From assembly GCA_964370775.1 (NCBI GenBank), contig CAYJKT010000007.1, positions 1 through 64,000 of the forward strand: 64,000 nt of DNA, in the 5' to 3' direction. The position numbers were made by a program, and so were the translations under genes. This document shows positions 1 through 8,783 of the stretch, one piece after another. Numbering within the stretch: the stretch's first letter is position 1; each line of letters begins with the position of its first letter. The notes under the pieces were generated by a model. The model did no database searches and was not told the DNA's origin. It was given only the letters and a program-made list of their open reading frames with translations. This DNA is from SIG603 sp964370775 (GTDB lineage: Bacteria; Bacillota; Clostridia; Oscillospirales; Acutalibacteraceae).

Positions 1-2
1 AT

Positions 3-227
3 TTAAAATGGTATACTTTCTATAAAAATGTTGGAGTATCACTTCTGTGTGCTGTTATATGTGGTGTAATATCATTCTCTATAAGGTGGATAACTGCGCC
101 TGATACTTGGGTGATGCTAATTATAGGAGTGGGAATATCCTGTGTACTTTGTTTATTGGTAGAGATAAGAATACTACTAAATAAAAACGAGAGAGCTACT
201 TTGTTAGCTAAAATCAAAAGAAAATAA
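3..227 (+). CDS. C-terminal fragment of a polytopic membrane protein, flippase-like (partial)
   Basis: An open frame runs in from the left edge and stops at TAA 225-227, giving the last 74 residues of a protein whose start lies outside the window. Two hydrophobic stretches (about residues 10-27 and 38-54 of the fragment) are followed by a basic tail ending AKIKRK. Such endings are common in polysaccharide flippases of the MurJ/Wzx/MATE-like superfamily, but the fragment holds no diagnostic motif, so the family is an inference. A strong terminator follows ten bases later, so this is the last gene of a plus-strand unit. Confidence 0.5.
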   Translation, partial: LKWYTFYKNVGVSLLCAVICGVISFSIRWITAPDTWVMLIIGVGISCVLCLLVEIRILLNKNERATLLAKIKRK

Positions 228-236
228 AATATTATA

Positions 237-272
237 GGTGTTACCTTGCTGACTGCTTGGTAACACCTTTTG
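237..272 (+). terminator. Rho-independent terminator
   Basis: A perfect 9-bp stem, GGTGTTACC (237-245) with GGTAACACC (259-267), has a 13-nt loop and is followed by TTTTG. It lies between the end of the flippase-like gene and the convergent ypeB. The uridine tract is on the plus side; the minus side is only AT-rich. Confidence 0.8.
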
Positions 273-298
273 TTGTACTATGCTTTTGATATAATGGT

Positions 299-1639
299 TT
301 ACTTCACCAAAACACCTGAGTCGGATTTTGTCACAATAAATATTTGTTCTTCAAAACCAGTTTCGCCATTTATATACACCAAAACTTCGGTTCTGGTTTC
401 TTCGTCTATACAAGCAAATTCATAACACAAGGCTTCGTGCTCGCCAGCTGTTGGAACTATCGCAATATCAATGTTTTCTATAATTAAACTCTCGCTTATA
501 CTCATGCTTGCATTTTTTTCTCCTATGCTAGGAATTAGCTCTTCTCTTTCATAGTGGTTCATTAAATATCCAGTGGAAGTAAATTCCATCATGTCGCCCT
601 CGCCAAGCTCTACAGTAACCTTAATTAAATCAGGGTACATTATTACATCTTCTTGTAGAGGTGCAAAATTAATCGTACACATGTTATCATTTATAACATA
701 ATAGCTTTCTTTTAAGTTTTCGTAACCTGCTTCTTCTAAATGGTCTAAAGCTTTTGCTAGGGCTTCTTCATACGTTAAATTGTTGTCAGTAATTGCAGTG
801 CTATCCTTAAAATAGCTGATTTCTCCACCTACTTTAGTAACTTTGATACTTATATTCTCACCCTCAAACTGATACGCTGCGAGTGCGCCTTCGTCCACAA
901 ATTTTAGACGTAAATCTTCTTCATCAACATCGGCAAAATCAGCAGCTATCTCCAAGGCTTTTTCTTCGGTGATTTCGTCTTTGCCCTCCAAAAAAATTGG
1001 AGTTCTCTGCTCAATATGATCGGAATACGGACCGTCATAGATCATAACAGGGAGAGAAGAAATCTCGTTAGATAAATCGCTCATTTCGCTGTCAAAACTA
1101 GGAGCAGTTGGCAAGTTTAAACCCGTGTTAATAATGTTTGATACACTATGAAAAGCCTTGTCTTCGCTGTTTAACTCAGCACGAACACTGTCAAAATTGC
1201 TTTTTATAGAGCTAACATGCTGATAAAGAGTGTCAAATATTGCATAATCTTCTTCGGTTAAAGTTTCACCTTTAGCACTTTTGTTATCAATATATAAGGC
1301 AAAGTCGCCTACTGTCGATATGCTTTTCTCAATCAATTCGCTGTTATTCTCGCTAAAAGGCAGATAGCTCATAGCGCCTTTTGCACCGTTAGAAGCATCA
1401 CGCAAAATGGCTGCAACAGAACTTTGCCCAGTCGGAGTAGAAACATACTTCGATTTCTCCAAAGCTGTTTCCATTTCTGTTAAATGCTCAGTAAAATCGC
1501 CAATAGAGTGAACATAAGCATTGTTTAAATCGTTTCTGAAACCTTCGCCAGCGATGACAAAGCGATAAGACACAAAACCAGCAGATAAAAATAACACTCC
1601 AAAAACTGTAGATAATATTATTATTGTTTTCTTTTTCAT
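299..1639 (-). CDS. ypeB: Germination protein YpeB
   Basis: YpeB is made in the forespore and, in Bacillus, is required with the cortex-lytic enzyme SleB for spore cortex breakdown during germination. The 446-residue product has one N-terminal membrane segment (about residues 5-25). A mostly helical region follows, then the family hallmark IYDGPYSDHI at 200-209, then three PepSY-like repeats to the C-terminus. Length and order match full-length YpeB. An AGAAGGTG ribosome site precedes the ATG. In Bacillus sleB is the adjacent upstream gene, but here the upstream neighbour is the divergent ruvC, so ypeB stands alone. I found no convincing sigma-G promoter upstream. Confidence 0.88.
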   Translation of the reverse strand: MKKKTIIILSTVFGVLFLSAGFVSYRFVIAGEGFRNDLNNAYVHSIGDFTEHLTEMETALEKSKYVSTPTGQSSVAAILRDASNGAKGAMSYLPFSENNSELIEKSISTVGDFALYIDNKSAKGETLTEEDYAIFDTLYQHVSSIKSNFDSVRAELNSEDKAFHSVSNIINTGLNLPTAPSFDSEMSDLSNEISSLPVMIYDGPYSDHIEQRTPIFLEGKDEITEEKALEIAADFADVDEEDLRLKFVDEGALAAYQFEGENISIKVTKVGGEISYFKDSTAITDNNLTYEEALAKALDHLEEAGYENLKESYYVINDNMCTINFAPLQEDVIMYPDLIKVTVELGEGDMMEFTSTGYLMNHYEREELIPSIGEKNASMSISESLIIENIDIAIVPTAGEHEALCYEFACIDEETRTEVLVYINGETGFEEQIFIVTKSDSGVLVK

Positions 1640-1727
1640 AAAACACCTTCTTTTTTGTTTATGTTATATTTTTACCCAAATAAAATGGATTATTATTGAA
1701 AAAATACTATTATTTTCATTTTGTTTG

Positions 1728-1736
1728 TGGTATAAT
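1728..1736 (+). promoter_or_regulatory. Extended -10 promoter for the ruvC operon
   Basis: TGG immediately before TATAAT (1731-1736) forms an extended -10 element 28 bases upstream of the proposed ruvC start. No good -35 is visible at 16-18 bases. Confidence 0.45.
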
Positions 1737-1763
1737 TCAAATATATGCTTTTTGGAGGACATT

Positions 1764-2249
1764 TTGATTATTATGGGAATAGACCCAGGCTATGCTACTG
1801 TAGGTTATGGAGTGGTAGTAAAAAACGGGGTAAGATATCGCTCTTTGGAGCATGGTTCGGTGGTTACAAAAGCCGACTTAGATTATAACAGAAGAATAGA
1901 AATTGTATACGATAGATTGCTTGAAATCGCTTTAAAATACAAACCAGAATATGTTGCGATTGAAAAATTGTACTTTCAGAACAACCAAAAAACTGCGATT
2001 AACGTTGCACAGGCTAGAGGTGTTATTCTGCTAGCGATGCAAAAAGCTGGTGTAAAGGTTGTGGAGTACACTCCGTTGCAGATAAAGTCAGCAGTGGTTG
2101 GTTATGGCAAGGCAGAGAAGTACCAAGTTATGGAGATGACCAAACGTTTGCTATGCCTTAAAGAAGTACCAAAACCTGATGACACAGCAGACGCATTAGC
2201 ACTTGCGATTTGTCACGGACAATGCAACAGAAATCTATTTTTAAAATGA
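1764..2249 (+). CDS. ruvC: Holliday junction resolvase RuvC
   Basis: RuvC is the homodimeric endonuclease that resolves Holliday junctions loaded by RuvAB. I place the start at TTG 1764, giving 161 residues. A GGAGG (1754-1758) sits five bases upstream of it but fourteen before the ATG at 1773, and family members begin two to four residues before the GIDPG motif. The four acidic catalytic residues are visible: D7 (GIDPG), E67 (AIEKLYF), D140 and D143 (KPDDTADALA). It heads a ruvC-ruvA-ruvB-glmM run with 8 bp to ruvA. Confidence 0.95.
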   Translation: MIIMGIDPGYATVGYGVVVKNGVRYRSLEHGSVVTKADLDYNRRIEIVYDRLLEIALKYKPEYVAIEKLYFQNNQKTAINVAQARGVILLAMQKAGVKVVEYTPLQIKSAVVGYGKAEKYQVMEMTKRLLCLKEVPKPDDTADALALAICHGQCNRNLFLK

Positions 2250-2257
2250 GGTAGCTT

Positions 2258-2863
2258 ATGTTTTACAGCTTAACAGGAAAATTAATACATAGAGAAAACG
2301 CGATGGCAGTTATCAGTTGTGGTGGTGTAGGGTATAAGTGCTATACATCTTTTAACACTGCAAGAACTTTGCCAAAAGTTGGGGAAGAAGTTACGCTTTT
2401 TACTCACTTGCATGTTAAAGAGGATTGCTTTGACTTATACGGTTTTCACAATATGAGAGAGCTTGAATTTTATAAAATGCTAACAAACATCAGTGGAGTA
2501 GGGCCAAAAGTTGGATTAGCACTTTTGTCTGAACTTACACCAGATATGATATGTGTGGCAGCTGCTGCTAGTGACGCAAAAGCATTTGCAAGAGCTAATG
2601 GGGTAGGACCAAAGCTTGCACAAAGAATTGTGCTTGAACTTAAAGATAAAGTTGGAAGCATTTTGGCAAGTGATAGTTCGGATATGGGCAGTGGTAGCCC
2701 TGTGGTTAACAATGCAGGACTTGGTGCGGCAGAGGCGACAAAAGCACTTATGGCGTTAGGATATAATTCATCAGAAGCTGCGTTTGCAGTAGCTAAAATT
2801 GACAGCAGTTTAAAAACAGAAGATATAATAAGACAAGCGCTTATGTTGCTTGCAAAAAAATAA
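2258..2863 (+). CDS. ruvA: Holliday junction DNA helicase subunit RuvA
   Basis: RuvA binds the four-way junction as a tetramer and recruits the RuvB motor. The 201 residues follow the family plan: an N-terminal OB-fold (about 1-63), two helix-hairpin-helix motifs (ISGVGPKVGLALLSE near 77-91 and NGVGPKLAQRIVLEL near 112-126), a flexible acidic/serine linker (about 133-150), and a small C-terminal domain that contacts RuvB. A GAGGT ribosome site precedes ATG 2258. It is followed by ruvB after 43 bases. Confidence 0.96.
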   Translation: MFYSLTGKLIHRENAMAVISCGGVGYKCYTSFNTARTLPKVGEEVTLFTHLHVKEDCFDLYGFHNMRELEFYKMLTNISGVGPKVGLALLSELTPDMICVAAAASDAKAFARANGVGPKLAQRIVLELKDKVGSILASDSSDMGSGSPVVNNAGLGAAEATKALMALGYNSSEAAFAVAKIDSSLKTEDIIRQALMLLAKK

Positions 2864-2881
2864 ATAGAAAAGGAGGACTGT

Positions 2882-2935
2882 TTGAAAGACATCAAACATT
2901 ATATATATGTATTACGACAACGAAACAGATTTTGA
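2882..2935 (+). other. Possible 17-codon leader ORF before/overlapping ruvB
   Basis: The strong ribosome site AGGAGG (2871-2876) is five bases before a TTG at 2882. That TTG opens a 17-codon frame (starting M-K-D-I-K, ending at TGA 2933-2935) overlapping the ruvB ATG in another frame. It could be a leader coupling ribosomes to ruvB, or the ribosome site could simply serve ruvB over an unusually long spacer. No homology is claimed. Confidence 0.25.
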
Positions 2936-3965
2936 AAACCGAATGGTTGACCCTGAATATAATGAAGCAGATGCAGAGGTAGATAACCCCCTTAGACCCA
3001 AAAGTTTGGCTGATTATATAGGGCAAGAGAAAGTTAAAGAAAATCTGGCTATTTATATAGAAGCGGCAAAAAAAAGAAAAGAAGCGCTAGACCACGTTTT
3101 GCTATATGGACCTCCGGGACTTGGTAAAACAACACTAGCTGGAATTATCGCAAATGAGCTTGGTGGAAATCTTAGAATAACCAGTGGCCCTGCGATTGAA
3201 AGACCAGGAGATTTAGCAGCTTTGTTAACCTCGCTTTCAGAGGGAGACGTGCTATTTATTGATGAAATCCACAGACTACCTAGAACAGTTGAGGAGATAC
3301 TCTACCCAGCAATGGAAGACTTTGCGATTGATATTATCACTGGCAAAGGACAAATGGCGGCATCGTATCACTTGCCTTTGCAAAAATTTACCTTAGTAGG
3401 AGCAACAACAAGGGCAGGGCAGTTATCTGCTCCGTTAAGAGATAGATTTGGTGTTGTGCTAAGATTAGAATTATACAGCACAGAGGAACTTGCGAAGATA
3501 GTAACAAGAAGTTCAGGTATTTTGGGTGTGGATATTGACGCAGACGGAGCATTAGAAGTTGCGTCTAGGTCACGTGGCACACCACGTATAGCGAACAGAT
3601 TTTTAAAGAGAATACGAGACTTTGCCGAGGTTATAAGTAACGGTAAAATCACATATAACACAGCTAAGATTGCCCTTGATAGAATGGAAATTGACGAACT
3701 AGGGCTTGATAGTGGAGATAGAAGAATGCTTGAAGCCTTGATAAAATTTTATGGAGGTGGACCTGTTGGAGTGGAGACACTCGCTGCGGCAATAGGCGAA
3801 GAAAGCATTACGATTGAAGATGTAATAGAACCCTATTTAATGCAAATTGGTTACATTAAGCGAACACCAAGAGGAAGATGTGTTACAAAAGCTGCTTATT
3901 TGCACTTAGGAATGACACCACCTAAAGACATGGAAGAGCCTACACAAATTAGCTTTGAGAATTAA
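2907..3965 (+). CDS. ruvB: Holliday junction branch migration ATPase RuvB
   Basis: RuvB is the hexameric AAA+ motor that drives branch migration with RuvA. The 352-residue frame has Walker A YGPPGLGKTT (about 67-76), Walker B VLFIDEIHRL (about 115-124), sensor-1 VGATTRAG near 165, and the C-terminal winged-helix domain with its IGYIKRTPRGR signature. The start is uncertain. ATG 2907 gives an N-terminus of family-like length, but the only good ribosome site (2871-2876) is 30 bases away. ATG 2943 is an alternative just after the stop of the overlapping leader frame. Confidence 0.95.
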   Translation: MYYDNETDFENRMVDPEYNEADAEVDNPLRPKSLADYIGQEKVKENLAIYIEAAKKRKEALDHVLLYGPPGLGKTTLAGIIANELGGNLRITSGPAIERPGDLAALLTSLSEGDVLFIDEIHRLPRTVEEILYPAMEDFAIDIITGKGQMAASYHLPLQKFTLVGATTRAGQLSAPLRDRFGVVLRLELYSTEELAKIVTRSSGILGVDIDADGALEVASRSRGTPRIANRFLKRIRDFAEVISNGKITYNTAKIALDRMEIDELGLDSGDRRMLEALIKFYGGGPVGVETLAAAIGEESITIEDVIEPYLMQIGYIKRTPRGRCVTKAAYLHLGMTPPKDMEEPTQISFEN

Positions 3966-3985
3966 TATATAAAAGGAGATTTATT

Positions 3986-5335
3986 ATGGCAAGATTATTT
4001 GGAACAGACGGAATTAGAGGAGTAGCTAACAAAGATTTAACAAGTGAGTTAGCAATGAAAATCGGTAGAGCAGTAGCAATGGTTTTAAGCAATAAGTCTA
4101 ACAAACACCCAAAAGTAGTTATCGGTAAAGACACAAGAATATCATCAGACATGCTAGAAGCTGCTTTAACAGCAGGCCTTTGCTCAATTGGTGCAAATGT
4201 TATAACTTTAGGCGTAGTGCCAACACCAGCAGTAGCTCATTTAGTTGGAAAATATAAAGCAGATGCTGGTATTATGATTAGTGCTTCTCACAACACATTT
4301 GAGTATAACGGAATTAAAATATTTAACGGAGACGGCTATAAGCTAGCTGACGATTTAGAAGAGAGAATTGAAGATATTATATTAGATAGAGTACCAGTTG
4401 ACACACTACCTACTCATGGCGAGATAGGAACACTTTCACAAGCTACTAATGGTATCAGAGACTATATCGACCACGTTAAAACAAGCATACATTTTTCTTT
4501 AGACGGAATGAACATTGCTATAGACTGTGCGAACGGTTCAGCTTCTACAACTGCAAAAACATTGTTTGAGGAACTAGGTGCTACTTGTCACATGATGTTT
4601 AACGAGCCAAATGGTGTGAACATCAACGAAGATTGTGGTTCAACTCACATGACAAATCTTAAAAACTATGTTGTAGAAAACGGTTTAGATGCAGGTGTGG
4701 CACTAGACGGCGATGCTGACAGATTTTTATGCGTTGACGAAAAAGGCGATTTTATCGACGGTGATATGATTATGGCTATTTGTGCTTTAGATATGAAATC
4801 TCGTGGAAAACTTGCTAAAAATTGCTTGGTTGGTACAATTATGTCTAACCTTGGTTTGGTTAGATTTTGTGAAGACAATGGTATTCGCTTTGAGGCAACA
4901 AAAGTTGGCGACAGATATGTTTTAGAAGAAATGGTGCTAGAGGGTTACTGCCTTGGTGGAGAACAAAGTGGTCACGTTATTTTCAGAGATTTTTCAACTA
5001 CAGGTGACGGACAACTAACAGCTGCTCAACTTTTGAGCATTATAAAAAGAAGAGAAGCAAAATTATCTAGCATAAAATCAGTAATGACAGTATACCCACA
5101 AGTTTTAGTTAACCTAAAATTATCTCCAGAGGGTAAATTAGAATTCTATACTAACCATAAAGTTAAAGAAGCACTTGAAAAGGCAACAAATGAACTTGGT
5201 AACACAGGTAGAATAGTAGTAAGACCATCAGGTACAGAGCCATTAATCAGAGTTATGGTTGAGGGTGAGAGCGAAGAGCAAATTAACAGAGTAGCAAACG
5301 AAGTAGCAGAAGTGATAAAAACAGAACTAGCATAA
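3986..5335 (+). CDS. glmM: Phosphoglucosamine mutase GlmM
   Basis: GlmM interconverts glucosamine-6-phosphate and glucosamine-1-phosphate on the way to UDP-GlcNAc for peptidoglycan. The 449 residues carry the phosphoserine loop ISASHN with catalytic S101, the metal loop DGDADR near 241, the sugar-binding GGEQSGH near 326, and the C-terminal phosphate-binding RPSGTEPLIRV. The AAGGAG ribosome site is well placed. Twelve bases separate it from the downstream methyltransferase, consistent with cotranscription with ruvCAB. Confidence 0.96.
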   Translation: MARLFGTDGIRGVANKDLTSELAMKIGRAVAMVLSNKSNKHPKVVIGKDTRISSDMLEAALTAGLCSIGANVITLGVVPTPAVAHLVGKYKADAGIMISASHNTFEYNGIKIFNGDGYKLADDLEERIEDIILDRVPVDTLPTHGEIGTLSQATNGIRDYIDHVKTSIHFSLDGMNIAIDCANGSASTTAKTLFEELGATCHMMFNEPNGVNINEDCGSTHMTNLKNYVVENGLDAGVALDGDADRFLCVDEKGDFIDGDMIMAICALDMKSRGKLAKNCLVGTIMSNLGLVRFCEDNGIRFEATKVGDRYVLEEMVLEGYCLGGEQSGHVIFRDFSTTGDGQLTAAQLLSIIKRREAKLSSIKSVMTVYPQVLVNLKLSPEGKLEFYTNHKVKEALEKATNELGNTGRIVVRPSGTEPLIRVMVEGESEEQINRVANEVAEVIKTELA

Positions 5336-5347
5336 AGGCGTGATAAA

Positions 5348-6208
5348 ATGAGAGAATCTAATTGGATAGACTATGAATTAATAGATACATCTAGTGGTGA
5401 AAAACTAGAACGTTGGGGCAACATAATTTTAATTAGACCAGACCCACAAATTATTTGGGAGAGTGAAAAAACTAACCCACTTTGGAAAAATGCTCATGCA
5501 AGATACAAGAGAGCAAGCACTGGTGGAGGACAATGGGTAAAGTATAGGGATATTCCAGATGTTTGGAAGATAAACTATAAAGATATTAGTTTTAGACTAA
5601 AACCTATGGGCTTTAAGCACACTGGGCTTTTCCCAGAACAAGCTGTTAACTGGGACTTTGCAAGCGAGCAAATTAAAAACGCTGGCAGAGAAGTTAAAAT
5701 TTTGAACCTTTTTGGATATACAGGTGCTGCTTCCTTAGCTTGTTTAAAAGCTGGAGCGAATGTGACACATGTTGATGCTTCAAAAGGTATGGTTCAATGG
5801 GCAAAAGAGAACGCAGAGGTTAGTGGTTTGGCAGACAAACCTGTTAGGTGGCTTGTTGATGATTGCATGAAATTTGTTGCAAGAGAGATTAGACGAGGCA
5901 ATAAATACGACGGAATTATTATGGACCCACCGTCCTATGGCAGAGGCCCTGGTGGTGAGGTTTGGAAGCTTGAAGAACAGCTTAATACTCTATTAAACAT
6001 GTGCATGAGCGTTCTTTCGGATAATCCTTTGTTTGTTATTTTAAACAGCTACACAACAGGGTTATCACCAGCAGTAATGTATTATTTGCTTAATGTGCTT
6101 ATGGTAAAACCACTTGGTGGCAGTGTAATGTGTGATGAAATTGGCTTACCAGTTACAGACACAGGCATGGTTTTGCCTTGTGGAAACACAGCAATTTGGA
6201 CTCCGTGA
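5348..6208 (+). CDS. Class I SAM-dependent methyltransferase (RlmI/RlmL-C-like)
   Basis: This 286-residue protein belongs to the methyltransferase family that includes the catalytic halves of the 23S rRNA enzymes RlmI and RlmL (COG1092-like). The SAM-binding motif I NLFGYTGAASLACLKAGA is near 118-135, the acidic motif THVDASKGMVQWAKEN follows, and the catalytic DPPSYGRGPGG is near 197-207. No PUA RNA-binding domain precedes it, unlike RlmI, so the substrate cannot be fixed from sequence; rRNA is the likeliest. It sits 12 bp after glmM and 16 bp before ecfA1. Confidence 0.8.
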   Translation: MRESNWIDYELIDTSSGEKLERWGNIILIRPDPQIIWESEKTNPLWKNAHARYKRASTGGGQWVKYRDIPDVWKINYKDISFRLKPMGFKHTGLFPEQAVNWDFASEQIKNAGREVKILNLFGYTGAASLACLKAGANVTHVDASKGMVQWAKENAEVSGLADKPVRWLVDDCMKFVAREIRRGNKYDGIIMDPPSYGRGPGGEVWKLEEQLNTLLNMCMSVLSDNPLFVILNSYTTGLSPAVMYYLLNVLMVKPLGGSVMCDEIGLPVTDTGMVLPCGNTAIWTP

Positions 6209-6224
6209 TTTTGAAAGGTAAGAT

Positions 6225-7079
6225 ATGGCATTTATCGAGTTAAAGGATCTTCGTTTTTCTTATAAAGGAGACGAGGGTGAAGAAGATATAGAGGTTTTGC
6301 GTGGTGTTAATATGCAAATTCAAAAGGGTGAATTTGTTGCACTTTTGGGGCACAATGGTTGTGGAAAATCCACACTTGCTAAGATTTTTAACGCTATGTA
6401 TCAGCCAAACTCTGGCAAAGTAACCATTGGTGGTTTAGATGCTAGTGATGAAAATAACTTTATAGGTATAAGAAAAACAGTGGGGCTTGTTCAGCAAAAT
6501 CCAGACAATCAATTGGTTGCAGGAATTATTGAAGAAGATGTTGCTTTTGGCCCTGAAAACCTAGGTGTAGAGCCTAAGGAAATTCGCAGACGAGTTGACG
6601 AAGCTTTAAAAACTGTTGGTATGTATGAATACAGAGAACATGCTCCGTTTAAACTATCTGGTGGTCAAAAACAAAGAGTTGCTATTGCTGGCATTTTAGC
6701 AATGGAGACAGACTGTATTGTTTTGGATGAACCTACTGCAATGCTTGACCCACAAGGCAGAACTGAAGTTATTGAGACAATTAAGAAGTTAAATCGTGAA
6801 CGAGGTATAACAGTAATTTTGATTACACATTACATGGACGAAGCTACACAAGCAGACAGAGTTATTGTAATGGATAAAGGAAGCATTATTGTAGAGGGCG
6901 AGCCGAGAGAGGTTTTCAGCCAGTTGGAACTTTTGAAAAAACACAGGTTAAGTGTACCTCAAGCTACTGAATTAGCGATTGCTTTAAAAAATGAGGGTAT
7001 CGATTTAGGTGGTTATCCTTTAAATACCCACGAATGTATAGATTTATTAGAAAAGTATTTAGACAAGAAAGCTGAGTAA
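6225..7079 (+). CDS. ecfA1: ECF transporter ATPase EcfA1
   Basis: This is the first of two ATPases of an energy-coupling-factor transporter, which drives vitamin or metal uptake with exchangeable S-components. The 284-residue ABC domain shows Walker A GHNGCGKSTLA (about 43-53), the Q-loop LVQQNPDNQ, signature LSGGQKQRVAIA, Walker B IVLDEPTAMLD and a switch histidine in ITHYMDEA. It is followed after 1 bp by ecfA2 and then ecfT, the canonical order. No S-component gene is in the window, as expected for a shared group II module. Confidence 0.95.
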   Translation: MAFIELKDLRFSYKGDEGEEDIEVLRGVNMQIQKGEFVALLGHNGCGKSTLAKIFNAMYQPNSGKVTIGGLDASDENNFIGIRKTVGLVQQNPDNQLVAGIIEEDVAFGPENLGVEPKEIRRRVDEALKTVGMYEYREHAPFKLSGGQKQRVAIAGILAMETDCIVLDEPTAMLDPQGRTEVIETIKKLNRERGITVILITHYMDEATQADRVIVMDKGSIIVEGEPREVFSQLELLKKHRLSVPQATELAIALKNEGIDLGGYPLNTHECIDLLEKYLDKKAE

Positions 7080-7080
7080 A

Positions 7081-7941
7081 ATGACGATATTAGAAACACA
7101 AGACTTAAAATTTGTGTATGGTACAGGCACACCGTTTGAGAAAACAGCAGTTGATGAACTGAATTTGAAAATCAACAGTGGTGAAGTGTTAGGTTTGATA
7201 GGCCACACAGGAAGTGGAAAATCTACTTTGATACAAATGTTAAACGGACTTATAAAACCTACTAGTGGAAAAGTTTTGTTTGACGGAAAAGATATTTGGG
7301 CAGAGCCTAAAAAAATTCGTGCTTTAAGATTTAAAGTAGGAATGGTTTTTCAATACCCAGAATATCAATTATTTGACGAAACAGTTATAAAAGACATTAG
7401 CTTTGGCCCTAAAAACATGGGTTTAAGCGATAGCGAAGCTATGCAAAAAGCGTATCAAGCAGCTGAGTTTGTAGGTTTGGAACAGCATTTATATAATAAA
7501 TCTCCATTTGAGTTATCAGGAGGAGAAAAAAGAAGAGCTGCAATAGCAGGAGTTATTGCAATGGACCCAGATGTTTTAATATTGGACGAACCTACAGCTG
7601 GACTTGACCCAAAAGGGCAAGAAATGCTATTAAGTCAAATAAAACAGTACCACGCACACAGAAAAAATACAATTATTTTAGTGTCTCACAGCATGGAAGA
7701 CATAGGCAATACTTGCGACAGAGTTTTGGTTATGAACAAAGGCAAACAAGAGATGTTAGATGAAACAAAAGATGTATTTGCAAGAGGCGCAGAACTTAGA
7801 AAAATAGGTTTAAAAGTGCCTCAAATCACACATATAATGGAAAAATTACACGCTATGGGGCTTGACGTAGACAAAGGAACGATTAAATTAGACGAGGCTA
7901 TTAAGCAACTAATTCCACTTTTGAAAGGAGAAAATGTATGA
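7081..7941 (+). CDS. ecfA2: ECF transporter ATPase EcfA2
   Basis: This is the second ATPase of the ECF module, forming a heterodimer with EcfA1. Its 286 residues contain Walker A GHTGSGKSTLI (about 41-51), Q-loop VFQYPEYQLF, signature LSGGEKRRAAIA, Walker B LILDEPTAGLD and switch histidine VSHSMED. The FQYPE form of the Q-loop is typical of EcfA2. The stop codon overlaps the ecfT start by four bases (ATGA), pointing to translational coupling. Confidence 0.95.
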   Translation: MTILETQDLKFVYGTGTPFEKTAVDELNLKINSGEVLGLIGHTGSGKSTLIQMLNGLIKPTSGKVLFDGKDIWAEPKKIRALRFKVGMVFQYPEYQLFDETVIKDISFGPKNMGLSDSEAMQKAYQAAEFVGLEQHLYNKSPFELSGGEKRRAAIAGVIAMDPDVLILDEPTAGLDPKGQEMLLSQIKQYHAHRKNTIILVSHSMEDIGNTCDRVLVMNKGKQEMLDETKDVFARGAELRKIGLKVPQITHIMEKLHAMGLDVDKGTIKLDEAIKQLIPLLKGENV

Positions 7942-8753
7942 TTTCTGATATTACAATCGGGCAGTATTTTCCCTCAAAAAGTGTTGTGCATAAAGTTGAC
8001 CCAAGAATAAAAATATTGCTTACAATTTACTATATTATTTTGGTTTTTAGTTCTCAAAATTTTGTGAACATGGGTTTGATTTTACTGTTAGTTTTAATTT
8101 TTATGGTACTTACAAAAGTACCACTAAAAATATATGCAAAATCTATGAAACCAGTTTTGTTTATTGTTGCATTTACAGCAATATTAAACTTGTTTTATGG
8201 AAGTGGTGAACCGTTGGTATCTTTTTGGATAATCAATATAACAAAGAACGGCATACTAAATAGTATTTTGATAGCCACAAGAATTTTGATGTTGATACTG
8301 ATTAGTTCAGTTTTGACATTTACTACATCACCAACACACTTAACAGATGCAATTGAAAGGCTTTTGAAACCTTTGCAATATATAAAAGTTCCAGTGCATG
8401 AATTTGCTATGATGATGACAATTGCTTTAAGGTTTGTACCAACTTTGCTAGAGGAAACTGACAAAATAATGTCAGCTCAAAAAGCAAGGGGAGCAGACAT
8501 GGAAAGTGGTGGAATTATGCAAAGAATAAAGGCGTTAGTTCCAGTGTTAATACCACTTTTTGTATCAGCTTTTAGAAGAGCTTACGACCTTGCTACAGCT
8601 ATGGAAAGCCGTTGTTATACAGGTGGAGAGGGCAGAACCAAAATGAAAGAGTTGAAATTTGAACCCATTGATTTTGTGACAATCGGTTTAAGCATTGCAG
8701 TTCTAGCGATTTTTATTCCTCTTAACATAGTAATACCTGCAATAGTTAGATAA
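7938..8753 (+). CDS. ecfT: ECF transporter transmembrane subunit EcfT
   Basis: EcfT is the membrane scaffold that couples the EcfA1A2 ATPases to S-components. The 271-residue protein has membrane helices clustered at about 28-60, 68-84, 100-130 and a last one near 240-265. Between them is the cytosolic coupling region with the first ARG motif (SAQKARGADME). The second motif, usually ARG-like in an AMEARGY context, reads AMESRCYTGG here, keeping the arginine but with cysteine in place of glycine. It starts within the ecfA2 stop codon. Confidence 0.93.
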   Translation: MISDITIGQYFPSKSVVHKVDPRIKILLTIYYIILVFSSQNFVNMGLILLLVLIFMVLTKVPLKIYAKSMKPVLFIVAFTAILNLFYGSGEPLVSFWIINITKNGILNSILIATRILMLILISSVLTFTTSPTHLTDAIERLLKPLQYIKVPVHEFAMMMTIALRFVPTLLEETDKIMSAQKARGADMESGGIMQRIKALVPVLIPLFVSAFRRAYDLATAMESRCYTGGEGRTKMKELKFEPIDFVTIGLSIAVLAIFIPLNIVIPAIVR

Positions 8754-8783
8754 AAAAAGAAAGGAAGAGCCTGTGCTTATAAA

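Noticed and set aside
1640..1725. Sigma-G promoter for ypeB
   Set aside because: A CATTTTA element exists, but the paired -35 candidate is at a non-standard distance; evidence too weak to list.
2470..2895. 141-codon frame antisense to ruvA
   Set aside because: Low-complexity A/S/L product opposite a conserved gene; its start would lie in the ruvB leader.
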